Part shown: piece by piece, positions 55,401 through 64,000 of the stretch
Numbering within the stretch: position 1 is the first letter of the stretch
Layout of the letters: each line of letters opens with the position of its first letter
DNA from: Branchipolynoe longqiensis
Taxonomy: Eukaryota; Annelida; Polychaeta; Phyllodocida; Polynoidae
Reading direction: 5' to 3'
Assembly: GCA_030323885.1 (NCBI GenBank)
Contig: CM059186.1
Coordinates: 23,641,849-23,705,848, forward strand
Length of the DNA stretch: 64,000 bases
Program-made: the position numbers and the translations under genes
Notes under the pieces: model-generated
The model's input: only the letters and a program-made list of their open reading frames with translations
Databases searched by the model: none
Told to the model about the DNA's origin: nothing

Positions 55401-58400
55401 CAAGCTGACATTGCGGTAGGGAGCCTATACAGACCCCCAGATGGAAACATGGAGCAATTCATTATGGAACTGGAGGCCATCCTAGACAATATACCAAAAC
55501 TCACACCACTGCGGAGAGATTCTTTCTTGGCGACTTCAATATAAACTATAAAACAACAAAAATACCTTAGAAAATCTGATTAACGGTAAAGGTCTAGTGC
55601 AAAAAATCTGTGAACTAACTAGACTAGGGGAAAACAGTTCTACTATACCTCATTATAACTAACTCAAACCTTGTCCACAAATCGGGAACAAGAACTACAC
55701 AAAAGAAGCATTAGAAGCTCACCTAAAGGCCAATATAGAACCACTTCGCCCAACTGATTAAAATATAAACAATCAATGGGACACCATCCTGGGGGAAATA
55801 CGAAAACATCTGGACAACAGCTGTCCAATGAAAAAAATTAAAATAAAAGCAAACCAAGAATCCTGGGTTACACCGGAACTGATAAACATAATCATGATGA
55901 AATACAATAACGGGAAATTAGCCAAAGAAGATAGATAATTACCACAATTCAAGAAACCAAAGCCAGAAGGCAGTGAGTAAAGCCAAAAGACGGTTCATCG
56001 TCAAACAGGACCAGCTACAGGGGAAAAAACTCACACAAATTCTGGCTAAAAGTAAAAATACTACTCCCGAACGCAAAAAAACACTAAGAAAACATCACCC
56101 TATGTGCTGAGGATGGAAAGGAACTAAGTAACACAGAAATAGCTGACACCATGAATAAATATTTTTCGACCATAGGGGGCAAACTGTCAGAAAAATTCAA
56201 TACAAACTGGGACACGAACGCACCAGAACTACACACAGCAATTGACACATGCTCAGCCACAATACAAGAAATAAGCAACCTAATAAAAGATATTGACTGC
56301 AGCAAGCCATCAGGCATTGACTACATCTCTAGCACAATACTGAAGGACGCCCTTGGCTGCATCCCAAATATAATATGTAATCTCTTCAATAAATCATTCG
56401 CTGGAGGGTCATTCATAAGCTGCTTGAAAACAGCTAAGGTCACTCCTCTCCACAAAGGAGGGGACATACAATCATTAGGTAACTACAGGCCTGTCTCTAT
56501 CCTATCAGTACCCGGCAAGTTAATGGAGATGGTAATGCATAGACACATAACGAATTACCTAAACGAGCACCAAATCCTAAATAACAAACAAGTCTGGTTT
56601 AGACAAAAAACACTCAACAACTAAAACCATAGCTAAGTTAACTAATGACATTGCAAGCAATATAAATCAAAAGAACATGGTGGGGCAGCATTCATAGACT
56701 TTAGCAAAGCCTTTGACATGGTGGACCACACCACATTAAAAAATTAATTCACCCAAATGGGGATAAAAGGGAAAACAGGAGACTGGGTAAGTGACTACCT
56801 GCTAAACCGGGGACAATGCACTATAGCGAATGGGGCAAAATCAGGGGAAGAATACTTACACTATGGAGTACCGCAGGGGTCCATGTTGGGCCCCCTCCTG
56901 TTCCTAATTTACATAAATGACCTCAATAATTGGTTAGAAACAGAACACCTGCTTTTATACGCTGATGACACAGTGGTCTACACGGTTAGCAAATCACCCA
57001 AGGAACTAGAAGCAACCCTAAATAAAACACTATTGAAGTTAAACGAATGATGCCAAATAAACAAAATAACAATAAATACAAGTAAATAAAAAACTGTACT
57101 GTTCGGTACCAGGCACACCAAAAACCTCAACTTAAACTGCCAATTGGGGGAAGGTCAACCCGAGTCAGTAGACAGCTATCGCTATCTAGGAGTGGGCCTA
57201 GGCAGGCACCTAAATTATGACACCTGCATAACAAATACAATAAAGAAAGCTAATTATAAAATATGGCTACTAGCAAAACTAAGATACTACATGACAGAAA
57301 GCATGGCAATAAAAATATACAACGGTATGATCCTACCCTACTTTGACTATGGCGACGTCATCTACATGGGAGGGAATGTAAACCTGCTAAATAAATTACA
57401 AGTGCTACAGAACAGAGCACTAAAGGTATGCCTTGAGGTTCACATAAGATTCCCAACGATGGAACTCTACATTAAATGCAACACAAAACTACTAACAAAT
57501 AGAAGAGAGCTACACGTCAAGCTACTTGCACACCACTACACCATACAGCAAAGTCTCACAGTGACTGCTGGTAGAAACACCAGACATGCAGGCGCACCAG
57601 TGCTAAAAGAAACCATAAGCATGAATAAAATAGACGAGAGAAGTGTGTTAGTCATGGCCGCGCAAGCCTGGAACAAACAACCACCTCCAGTCAGAGCAAG
57701 AACCTGGAGCTCTATAAACAATTCCTAAAAATAACAAATAAAAACCATACGCCATCAAATGAGCACCAAATAACACCTGACCGGGCACAGTCAAGGCAAA
57801 CTGTGAGAGAGCACACATGCCAAGAACAGGCCAAGGAAGAGGGTGCACATCAAACCTATAAATACACAGCCATCTGGAGTACTGGGAGGGTCAGAAGAAA
57901 TGAGGCCATAGTCCACCTTGGTATCACGAAAGGTAAAGACAGACCAATCATGCTCACCGAACCCAACCTATAATACACTATGTCATGAGAAAATACCACA
58001 ACCCGCTGCCAGGTCGCCGTCCCGAAGGGTACGGGTGTGTTCTGGCGCACCTTGGTACCAACTAGGGAAAGGGCACAGGTGAAAGAAGGTGGTAAAACCA
58101 AAAGTCAGGGACAATGCTGTTAGAATTATGGTTACCAATTTAACACCGCAGCCAACCCACCTGGTCACAGTCCTGAAGAGTACGGATGTGTTCTGGCACA
58201 TTTATGCACTAACCAGGGACAGACAGGGCAAAAGTGAAAGAAAAGCTGCAAACAAAACAAACAAACAAATTCTGAGAACACGTCCTTATCCACAAGCCTA
58301 TTACCATCTCACTAGATGTGCATACTAGGCTACGATATTAGTTATATGATAGGAAGTTATACCCACCCCAAAAAAACACCAAAACTAACATGGATACCAA

Positions 58401-61400
58401 CCAGGAACCAGAACCCGGGCATACACCATAACATTCCTCACATCTGTCCAGCGTTGAAAACAAGCACCCTCACGAGAGTATACACGCTATGGGAAGAATA
58501 AATACTCTATCAATAGAAACAATCTTTAGATTTTTGTCGCCGGTTTAGAAGAAACAAATTTATGTTTGCATTCTATGAAAATGTATTGCATTGATTTAAG
58601 GATTTTTACAATTGCTCCGATTTGATATTTTGAAATATTTGTTGTTTTTAGTTTCAATGGATTGAAATACCACAGAGAGAGGTCGAGCTGTGAGAATACG
58701 GTGTTCACACACATTCAAGGTACTGGAAAGGGACAATCAAATAATATTATTAATTTTATATACATTTGTTAGAATTAGGATGACTTATTTAAAGTTGCAT
58801 ACTCCGATTTTTTTGAGTTTCCATCATTTTCTGAGATAAATATATTAGATTGATCATTATAATCTTCCTAATTCTAGTTTGAAGTAACCTGTATTTTAAA
58901 TAGCTAACTTTTAAGCTAACTTTTAAGATATTTAGAAGTGCAACCATCCAAAATTAATCTTTGGCACGCATGTCAAAACTGACCACAAGCTCCTGTAGAA
59001 CAGATTCGATTAATTTGCCTCAGTATTCCCTTCGATGTGGCGACAAGTGCACTGGTATATAAGGTAGATACGTAGAATAAAATTTTGGTTCTTGAGCTTT
59101 TACCATCATCATAAGTGTCATTTGACACAATTGACTATATGGTTTTTTTTTACATTCTGTTAAAAAGTGAGGGTTATGATAGAATAGAAGTTGAACCTCT
59201 TCTCACCGTGAATACGGTTTTTGCCGTTGGCACGGCTTTAAAAGACCTCTAATCAAATCAAATCAATCAATAGTATCAACAAGTATTTAACCCTCAGACT
59301 TGAGTAATTGAAAGTGTTTCTGTCTAAGGTATAACTTTTTTTAGGGTTGGTTGTACGTGTTTCTCATAGCCTTGTTGCAATTTAATCTTCAGACCCGATT
59401 ATAATTAGAAATGGCACCCCTGGCTCACCTCTGCCCCATGAATCTGGGCCGGTTGCCATGGAGATAGACAGTTCATCGGCAGGACGCGACGAAAAGCATG
59501 ACTGGCTGCGAGACTTGGCAATCATTGCCACGGGACCACAGAGCCCACTCCTAAAGCCAGGCCCATCTCAAGACGAAAAGTAAGTTTGCACCATTTCCCA
59601 TGTCATTCTACTTTCCCAGCCAAAAGTCGAATTGCACTGAAAGTATATATCCCCATCTGTAGAAGATACTCTAACTCTAAGCTTAGTTAATTCATCGGCA
59701 AATGAACTGAGAAAGTGATGGTGGAAAATGAAAAAATTATCTTTTAAATTGTTGATATCTTCATAAAGGTGCCCCTCTATTTATGAACATTCAAGTTATG
59801 AACTTTAAAAGAAAATACCAACAAACTGATATGTAGCCTAATTCATGACACGAGACGGAACTACATAGTATGGGTAATTTACTAGTGTAGGTTCAAAGAG
59901 GACAATTCAAGTTCAAATGTCATGCAATGTTCCGGTATAAGGTTTGATATTTTCTGGACGACCAGGCACTCAATCCTACGAGTCACCTATTAATAGTAGG
60001 GTTGGGTAGGGCAGTAAGAAAGGTGGGTGGTGTGGTCGGTCCGACGTCTGGTGGGCGAGTGCCGATGGTGCGTCGGGATGGGCGTAAGTGACGTCAGAGG
60101 TCGGTCTCAATTACAGGGGGCGGCCGCGGCGCGCGCGCCAGTGTCGCCACCTGGAGGAGGGTCAATCAATTCAATTCAATTCTTTTATTTAAATCTCTGC
60201 AAGGTATGTTTACAATAAACTGAGGTGATACAATAAATGCATACAAATTCCTTACAGACAGAAAGGATCCCAGGAAAGCGATGCCTATCTAGCTGGTCTC
60301 CATGGTGGGTTGGCCTATTAATAATAGGGGGGAGGAAGGGTGGTGCGAGGCGGGTGTGGGTTCAACAGTGGGGGAGGGGGCTCTATCTGTCGCACCTCGG
60401 TCCCGAATTACCCATGTTTCCGAAGCAACATGACCAATTCTGTTGGTTTTTTTGTTTTAATTTTTTTTTTTATTGAAACTAAGGTAGACATAGTAACAAG
60501 CTGTAAAAGCCTTGGGGGAAAAATACCAACGAACCTAGCATGTGGTCTAATTGTGTTATTTGTGGTTTTCATTGTGTTTTTATATTTTTGCTTTGAATAT
60601 TATTGAAACTACGGTAGACATAGTAAAAAGTTGTAAAAGCCTTGGGGCGGGGGGGGGGGGGAAGATTAGCATAGCAAAGTTAGACTTACAAACAAATGTT
60701 CTTGCAAACAAGCCTGCTGTCCTGATATGACCTTAGATGTTGCTAGGATGTAAAACAACGAACAAACAACCTAGAAAAGCCCCGTCCTGATATGACCTTA
60801 GATGTTGGCAGGACGTAAAACTCCAACAACCAACCAACCAACCTAGAAAAGTAACTCATTTGTAAGCAATCCGATTAGCGGAAATAAATGATTCGCTTGA
60901 GCTGCATGCTTGGGAAGTATGTCTAATGTGGTTCGGTCCAACCCATACCTGAGCCGAACATGGCCATCTGCAAACAACCCCTAGACTTTGGATTTCCACC
61001 TCTGTGTATAACTTACAGCGTCATCAAGGGCCAGTTGCTCTCATACCATGTCTATGTGGTGTGGGAGGTTAAAAATCCCTTGGGTCGGTAAAAGTGTAGG
61101 CTCTCGCTTTCTATCGACCAACTGTCTAATGGTGAAGACAAGGCTATTCAGACTTATCCATGATTGGCAGTATAAATCTTCAAGAAAAGAAAGGTAACTC
61201 ATTTGTAAACAATCTGATTGCGCAAATAAATGATTTGCTTGATCTGCATGCTTGGAATTGCATCTAATGTGGTTTGGTCCAACCCAGACCTGAGCCGCAC
61301 ATGGCCATCTGCGCGCTCAGCCCGCTGCTGCATACGTACGCGCGGCCCCAGGCTGCCCAGAGGTACCCATCACGCCCCGACGGCCACCGGTCGCCGTCTC

Positions 61401-64000
61401 CTCCACCGCAGCTGATCCGTGCTGAGCACGCCTACAGCTCCCTCAGCCAGCACCCCGACTCGCGCCCCACGTAAGGCTTCCTTTCCGCGACTGTCTTTGG
61501 CCGCGTATCGATAGACCGTTCCCTTGTGGCATGTTGTGACCTTGTGATGCGGCACATAGAGAATGAACATGTTCGTTCTCTATGTTCCCAGTCAGTACGT
61601 CACATGTGTGGTGCACAAGGCCATACTGGGTCCAACCTATGGGACCGGCCACTAAGCAAAACACAGGTTCATTGTCTGTGTGGCATATCACAATGTTGCA
61701 AGCGAACACGCCATGGAGGAACAGTCTATGGATACATGGCCTTAGTGTCTACAATCAGAAGACTGCAGTCTCTAATTTAAGATCATTGTTCTATTTAATG
61801 GAATACTTGTTATGTTTAATGGAATCATTATTCTATTTAATAGAATAAATATTATATTTAATGGCATTTTAATTTTTTAATAATAGTGTTTTGAATCGCT
61901 AGGTGTGTAGCTTATTAGCTAATCTAGGACAATTGTTAACTATAATAAAGATGTTAATGCTCATGTTGCTTCTTTTGCTTGATAAAAATGGCATACAGAA
62001 ACCTGGTGAAGTAAGACCATAAAGAGTTGCCATGTATATAATCATTATGATGTCATATTTTTTGCGGCCTTAAAAAAATGAATTTCATACCTGAAAAGGC
62101 CCTAAAAAGACCTTTAATTTGGTCACTGAATAGCTGTATGAATCCTGTATTTGTACTTCATGCTTCAGAGCTTACATCCCCGGTAAGCGACAGAGGAGTT
62201 ACTCATGCCCATCGCCGATGCTCAAGCAGTTGAGCAGCTCACAACACACGGAGATGCCTGACCTTTCACTTGACCCGGTGTGGCTCTGCTTCATGGCTGG
62301 TCAGTCACATTTGCTCTGTTCCTATTTGACTATTTCTCTTTTAGATTATTATTATTATTATTACCATTAAAAGTTAATTTTCCCATATATTTCAAGCTGC
62401 ATAGTCCGATGAAAACATCAAATTTTCAGAACCAAAACAGTGATCTAAATTTGATTCTACACATGTAACTTAGATACTGGTGTATGTATTAAGCATTTGT
62501 TGTCACATAGAAGGGAATACTGAGGCAATTTAATAGAACTTGTTACTGCAGAAGCCTATGAGTTTTGGCAAGCTTGCCAACATTAATTTAGCATGTTTGC
62601 ACTTAAAATATATCAAAAGTTAGCCATTTAAAATAAAAATTACTTCAAACTAAAGTCAGGTAGATTATAACAATCAATCTACTATATTTTTCCTAAGAAA
62701 ATGAGATAAATTCAAAACCATCGGACTATGCAACTTTAAGATTATTAGTGTTAGACAAACAACGGAATATATTATCTATTATTATTATGTTATTTAAAAC
62801 CATTTGTTTTTAGACAAACAACGGAATATATTGAGCTTAAATATTTTCAGCTTTCCTTTTACTAGTAATATTTAATTTTCCTTTCAGGTTATTATCAGCA
62901 ATAGGGGGATGATAGTAATAGTATTCTTATTAGGGGCAACAATATTAAATAATGTTTTCTACTGGCTATAATTATCTACGAAAACACAATAAAAGGTAAT
63001 AAGTTAATTATGGCAACAGTATTATTTTTTTAAATTACATACTTTCTTCTTTTTTGGTATCCATGTTGTAAATTAATGCCGACGGAGGACTGGTGCATTG
63101 GAATTAACTAGACTTATTCTGGAGAAGCATTTACCACGAATAATTCGGTTGAGAAATTAAAAAGTCTAAGGGAATTAACCATGCCATGATGTGAAAAGGG
63201 AATGGGAACATACCTACCGTCCTTTCTTATTTTACTCATTGGCAGTTCAGGGACGTGTACATTCTTTTGCAGGTTGTTCTTTCCGCCATCCATTGTGTCC
63301 AGTTGATTTAATTTCATCGACTTGTCTTTTAGGAACCAAGATCAAGTTTGCGACTCACTGCAACGCTAGTTGGAATTCGGTAGAGGATCTAGCTAAAACC
63401 AAAAAGGATGAAGAGTAAGTCTAAATAACTACTATTTTTTATATATATTACAATGTATGCCTGTCCTATTTAAAAAGTAAGACTGGATGGTTTCTACCTC
63501 ATGGTGCCGGCGGCCTGATTTCCCAATGGGGCAGCACTATAAAGTCGCCATGAGTGCGCACTGTCACAAGTCGGTACCCGTCCTGATATGACCATAGATG
63601 TTGCTAGGACGTAAAACAACACCATCATCATTATCATCCCCATCCTGATTTGACCTTAGTTGTCCGGATGTAAAACCCCAACAAATCGTCATCATCATCA
63701 TCATCATCATCATCGTCATGACTACCATCACCATCCATGTATTTCCTTTTAATGTATAAATCATAGATAAAGATGTGTTTTTTGCTGCACATTAGAGTGC
63801 TGGTTTTCACTACATACAACATATGTTGATGGTCACTGCCTGTCCTCCTGCGCAGCCTGGCTCCTCACGGGCTGTGTGTGATGATGATGGAGGAGACCAA
63901 GAGTGACGGGGCCAGCTCGGACCTCCCGCCCACTGACGGCAGCAGGACCTACCCACCGCCGCCAAACCTCACAGTCCAGATCCACCTCACTACAGACATG
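40450..64000 (+). CDS. C2H2 zinc-finger protein gene, 3'-incomplete, about 8 exons
   Basis: Exons 40450-40464, 48780-49003, 49768-49808 (uncertain), 59393-59579, 61321-61470, 62169-62299, 63333-63414 and 63856-64000 join in one frame of 325 codons and continue past the window. The N-terminus MASVEQKRPHVLTKRMEEFM leads to one complete C2H2 finger, CPREGCNKVLTSTPGLRYHM then RTH, and a second CxxC (YTCIKCKKHFKR) without the His pair. Downstream parts are low-complexity and Ser/Pro-rich (RSPSPPPQLIRAEH) with conserved-looking islands DWLRDLAIIATGPQSPLLK and PVWLCFMAGTKIKFATHC. It is probably a nuclear DNA-binding protein. I do not recognise the orthologue. Confidence 0.78.
41870..42640 (+). repeat. 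Nested direct duplications in zinc-finger intron 1
   Basis: A segment of about 100 bp at 41908-42010 (ATACACAATATAGGTATCAA, TATTGAGGATTGTCAGACTA) recurs at 42541-42640. Between them a unit of about 215 bp is repeated twice (about 42085-42303 and 42306-42516; GTTCTGTCAATTCTTT, AAACTGAAACCTGTGCAATT, GAGCAGAGCTAAACC). Confidence 0.8.
43694..44803. mobile_element. 1.1-kb element with 19-bp perfect terminal inverted repeats
   Basis: TAGTAGGTACTCCAAAGTG at 43694-43712 is exactly inverted at 44785-44803. If TA is the target duplication, the TIR proper is GTAGGTACTCCAAAGTG, compatible with a Tc1/mariner-type mover. The interior has no plausible ORF, so the element looks non-autonomous. Confidence 0.75.
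45330..45910 (-). repeat. GC-rich unassigned repeat, possible solo LTR
   Basis: It differs sharply from the AT-rich flanks (C/G tracts at 45775-45830). On the minus strand it has an AATAAA in GACCGAATAAAAGCC near 45371. Three copies of AGATATGATGAACA lie at 45505-45580. LTR ends and a target duplication were not established. Confidence 0.35.
45929..46460 (+). repeat. Tandem array, three units of about 165 bp
   Basis: Units start at about 45929, 46093 and 46254 with GGCAGGGTAAATAAATTCAT and contain ATATATCATTTTAAAGA and GAACTGATCACAGCC. A fourth partial unit begins at about 46428. C-homopolymers interrupt the third unit. Confidence 0.8.
47300..47525 (+). repeat. Tandem duplication, about 110 bp
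   Basis: GACAAGTGAAAATCCAGACG, CACACCAGGCTTGTCC and TTATTTCTATCACTGT at about 47308-47400 recur at about 47413-47510 with few changes. Confidence 0.75.
47767..48078 (-). mobile_element. TTAA-family element, old reverse copy
   Basis: It shares the internal blocks TTTCTGAGATAAATATATTA, ATTTTAAATGGCTAAC, GAGATATTTGAAGT and TTAGATATGTAGATTC. Both TIRs are eroded. Confidence 0.6.
48157..48320 (+). repeat. Tandem duplication of an 83-bp unit
   Basis: ACTATTACTATGGACGATTT, CAATAAGGCTGTAAATATG and AAAGAACGAAATTACCAAGT occur twice, starting about 48157 and 48240, almost identical. The unit is open in one frame, but that is probably chance. Confidence 0.85.
48780..49003 (+). CDS. Zinc-finger exon
   Basis: The acceptor is TTCAACAG and the donor AAAG|GTAACG, leaving two bases over. 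It encodes QKRPHVLTKRMEEFMRLKQC, a Gly/Met-rich linker, then the C2H2 finger C-x4-C-x12-H-x3-H and CIKCKKHFK. It has strong codon bias relative to the flanks. Confidence 0.9.
49084..49163 (+). repeat. Minisatellite, unit about 19 bp (GTGTGTGTATATCAGGG)
   Basis: Four near-identical units lie about 80 bp downstream of the zinc-finger exon. Confidence 0.85.
49175..49535 (+). repeat. Tandem array, unit about 45 bp
   Basis: At least seven units of AAGGCCTTAAAAGTGCTGGA followed by ATTTTAGCCTCCTCCCATTC. Variants differ by a few bases; the array decays at both ends. Confidence 0.88.
49768..49808 (+). CDS. Possible small zinc-finger-gene exon (SQSNGKDDGADGTR)
   Basis: The acceptor TTTTACAG precedes it. 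Its phases (enter two bases over, leave one over) are exactly what is needed to join 49003 to 59393, which are out of frame without an intervening exon. The donor A|GTGTAG is weak, and LINE 5' monomers start about 20 bp later. Another exon could play this part. Confidence 0.45.
49826..50337 (+). repeat. LINE 5' UTR monomer array
   Basis: Three units of about 170-210 bp (starting about 49826, 50038 and 50208) share AGTGTGGAAATA, GGATCACCAGGATA, GTTAGGATAACAAAG and ATTAAAAATGGCGG. They end directly at the ATG of a LINE ORF1 (50338). Tandem promoter-like monomers of this kind are known in some LINE families. Confidence 0.7.
50338..50763 (+). CDS. LINE ORF1-like protein
   Basis: 141 codons: MAEKTATNVNKEMTNTKMTK, a helical stretch KADELELKVISAIIGENVST, IIKDWIKKEIEQIS, then a charged tail. 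Position after the monomer array and before LINE coding sequence suggests ORF1 (RNA chaperone). No conserved domain can be named. The frame ends where a reverse-strand LINE fragment begins. Confidence 0.55.
   Translation: MAEKTATNVNKEMTNTKMTKEAMTTSSKADELELKVISAIIGENVSTIIKDWIKKEIEQISQGKQNRMYNDQDRMYKCQENETGHRTSTKKFSEPGNGTGKIINGLEQPEIECAWYKTQYKTQDQEATNKNGRPKTVLYLF
50764..51470 (-). pseudogene. Reverse LINE fragment: endonuclease C-terminus and linker
   Basis: Read on the minus strand it encodes TNSNHVTKWGTRSWGISDHE (the SDH motif ends the AP endonuclease domain), then KRKLGNLATSTKTPADRLAY and KLNDHFASVGQKLLTKFIQD. It is the continuation of 53390-54112, from which it is separated by an inserted RTE element. 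It breaks off before the RT. Confidence 0.8.
51440..53388 (+). pseudogene. RTE-like LINE inserted in a reverse LINE, 5'-truncated
   Basis: The RT reads from KAEELQRAADRNNMKGFYNG through DGKAPGGGGIPAEVWKHGG, YKKGDRTDCGNYRGISLL, VFVDFTKAFDTVGW, GVKQGCELAPTLFSIFL and LLFADDSALVAHSAEEIQ (catalytic) to LGSTISSDGRIDAEIQRRM and LLYGAKAWTVYRRQVKKLHA. Two in-frame stops (about 51912 and 51935) and one frameshift near 52480-52560 inactivate it. It ends in (ATG)n at 53369-53388. A second copy of its tail is at 34808-35066. Confidence 0.88.
53390..54112 (-). pseudogene. Reverse LINE fragment: N-terminal endonuclease
   Basis: The minus strand starts MVEEIECRLGRGTHFAHLNC and continues through LRHNDIDVLT-like, LVRNDRKTLNETQQ, TAIASLTRPPTGNIDSFLEA and EIFILGDFNINYNS. 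These are the AP-endonuclease motifs of a CR1/Jockey-like ORF2. It is clearly the same family as the plus-strand copy at 55034. Confidence 0.83.
54116..58509 (+). mobile_element. CR1/Jockey-like LINE, nearly full-length ORF2 and 3' UTR
   Basis: ORF2 starts at 55034; the 3' UTR runs from 57729 to GAATAAATACTCTATC near 58509. The UTR contains a direct repeat of about 145 bp (GGGTACGGGTGTGTTCTGGC and GAGTACGGATGTGTTCTGGC). The last about 320 bp also occur, inverted, inside DIRS copy 1. The 54116-55033 interval has no clear frame. Confidence 0.8.
55034..57728 (+). pseudogene. LINE ORF2: endonuclease and reverse transcriptase, frameshifted
   Basis: Endonuclease: CRLGRGTHIAYLNCQSDYNK, FDIVTLLETWFHK, GSLYRPPDGNMEQFIMEL and FLGDFNINYK. 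RT: DIDCSKPSGIDYISSTILKD, GNYRPVSILSVPGKLMEMVM, DFSKAFDMVDH, YGVPQGSMLGPLLFLIYIND and LLLYADDTVVY (catalytic). C-terminal: SYRYLGVGLGRHLNYDTCI, MILPYFDYGDVIY, LQVLQNRALKVCL. At least four frame breaks (about 55318, 55560, 56624 and 57050) make it inactive. Confidence 0.88.
58789..59095 (-). mobile_element. TTAA-family element, reverse copy
   Basis: It begins TTAA-AGTTGCATACTCCGAT and shares the internal blocks with 62391-62739. The far TIR is eroded. Confidence 0.7.
59230..60185. repeat. LINE/SINE tail-like tetranucleotide tracts
   Basis: AATCAAATCAAATCAATCAA at about 59247-59268 and, reversed, TCAATCAATTCAATTCAATT at about 60162-60182 look like 3' tails of CR1-type elements. No coding part is recognisable beside them. 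The zinc-finger exon 59393-59579 lies between. Confidence 0.4.
59393..59579 (+). CDS. Zinc-finger gene exon (DWLRDLAIIATGPQSPLL)
   Basis: The acceptor is AATCTTCAG and the donor GAAAA|GTAAGT. It encodes PIIIRNGTPGSPLPHESGPV, AMEIDSSSAGRDEKHDW and LRDLAIIATGPQSPLLKPG. It is in phase with 61321. Confidence 0.85.
60471..60650 (+). repeat. Direct repeat of about 50 bp
   Basis: TATTGAAACTAAGGTAGACA and GTAAAAGCCTTGGGG occur at about 60471-60520 and again at 60600-60648, where a G-homopolymer follows. Confidence 0.75.
60717..60842 (+). repeat. Two tandem SINE 3' tails without heads
   Basis: CCTGATATGACCTTAGATGT occurs at about 60720 and again at about 60787, each followed by AGGA(T/C)GTAAAAC and (CAAC)n. 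The tRNA-like part is absent. Confidence 0.75.
60858..61320 (+). repeat. 118-bp duplication reaching the exon 61321 acceptor
   Basis: About 60858-60985 (AAGTAACTCATTTGTAAGCA, TGCATGCTTGG, CATGGCCATCTGC) recurs at about 61192-61314. Only the second copy continues into the functional GCGCTCAG acceptor. Confidence 0.8.
61321..61470 (+). CDS. Zinc-finger gene exon (Ser/Pro-rich)
   Basis: The acceptor is GCGCTCAG and the donor CCAC|GTAAGG. It encodes PLLHTYARPQAAQRYPSRPD, HRSPSPPPQLIRAEHAYSSL and SQHPDSRPT. It has much higher GC than the flanks. The intron sequence just before the acceptor is a duplicate of 60.87-60.99 kb. Confidence 0.83.
62169..62299 (+). CDS. Zinc-finger gene exon (AYIPGKRQRSYSCPSP...)
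   Basis: The acceptor is TGCTTCAG and the donor GCTG|GTCAGT. It encodes AYIPGKRQRSYSCPSPMLKQ, LSSSQHTEMPDLSLDPVWLC and FMA. Joined to the next exon it gives PVWLCFMAGTKIKFATHC. Confidence 0.85.
62391..62739 (+). mobile_element. TTAA-family inverted-repeat element, reference copy
   Basis: About 349 bp with both TIRs (AGCTGCATAGTCCGATGAAA and CCATCGGACTATGCAACT) and TTAA at the right end. It is non-coding and lies in the intron 92 bp after the 62299 donor. Confidence 0.82.
63333..63414 (+). CDS. Zinc-finger gene exon (TKIKFATHCNASWNSVEDL)
   Basis: The acceptor is GTCTTTTAG and the donor GAAGA|GTAAGT. It encodes GTKIKFATHCNASWNSVEDL and AKTKKDE, in phase on both sides. Confidence 0.86.
63497..63717 (+). 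repeat. SINE 3' half plus second tail and (CAT)n microsatellite
   Basis: CAATGGGGCAGCACTATAAA to CCTGATATGACCATAGATG is the SINE 3' half. A second diverged tail follows (CCTGATTTGACCTTAGTTG), and a CATCAT tract at about 63686-63717. Confidence 0.75.
63856..64000 (+). CDS. Zinc-finger gene exon, cut by window edge
   Basis: The acceptor is CCTGCGCAG. It encodes LAPHGLCVMMMEETKSDGAS, DLPPTDGSRTYPPPPN and LTVQIHLTTDM, still open at base 64000. Confidence 0.83.

Noticed and set aside
63686..63717. CRISPR-like or regulatory repeat reading of short repeats
   Set aside because: This is a simple CAT tract; no array of spaced identical repeats exists anywhere in the window, and the genome is eukaryotic.
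63564..63822. Frames rich in Asp or Met runs
   Set aside because: They are translations of the CAT microsatellite at 63.69-63.72 kb.

Overview
The window looks like animal (metazoan) nuclear DNA. It has split genes with GT-AG introns of 0.4-10 kb, CCAAT-box promoter sequence, tRNA-derived SINEs, several LINE types, DIRS and Ngaro tyrosine-recombinase retrotransposons and many short inverted-repeat transposons. This mixture, together with retained CENP-K, suggests a marine invertebrate (mollusc or other lophotrochozoan, or a lancelet). That placement is an inference; no single feature fixes the phylum.

Three host genes can be assembled exon by exon from splice sites and reading phase. (1) Bases 47-9696, plus strand: the last seven coding exons (322 codons) of RTCB, the RNA ligase of tRNA splicing, ending at TGA 9694-9696. 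(2) Bases 12857-38997, minus strand: seven phase-compatible exons (239 codons plus stop) of a CENP-K homologue, a kinetochore protein, converging on RTCB. Its first coding exon was not securely found. (3) Bases 40450-64000, plus strand: a C2H2 zinc-finger gene starting MASVE and running off the right edge; seven or eight exons are visible. CENPK and the zinc-finger gene are divergent and probably share the 40.0-40.45 kb promoter interval.

The introns are packed with transposons. RTCB intron 3.7-7.9 kb holds a decayed DIRS element that itself carries a LINE tail. CENPK introns hold an almost intact 5.29 kb DIRS element (15126-20411, one in-frame stop) next to an 86-bp perfect inverted-repeat element (14764-15125), a Ngaro-type element (about 24.0-28.5 kb, several lesions), an RTE-like reverse transcriptase (30.5-32.0 kb) and a CR1-like fragment (34.2-35.8 kb). 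The zinc-finger gene's 49.8-59.4 kb intron contains at least three interleaved LINEs in both orientations. A tRNA-SINE, a TTAA-flanked inverted-repeat family, a CAGGG-ended family and a number of tandem arrays are scattered throughout.

No bacterial operon, CRISPR array or viral genome was seen. The most unusual material is the YR-retrotransposon pair, the perfect inverted-repeat element that shares DIRS subterminal sequence, and several apparently unnamed non-autonomous DNA transposons with clean terminal repeats.
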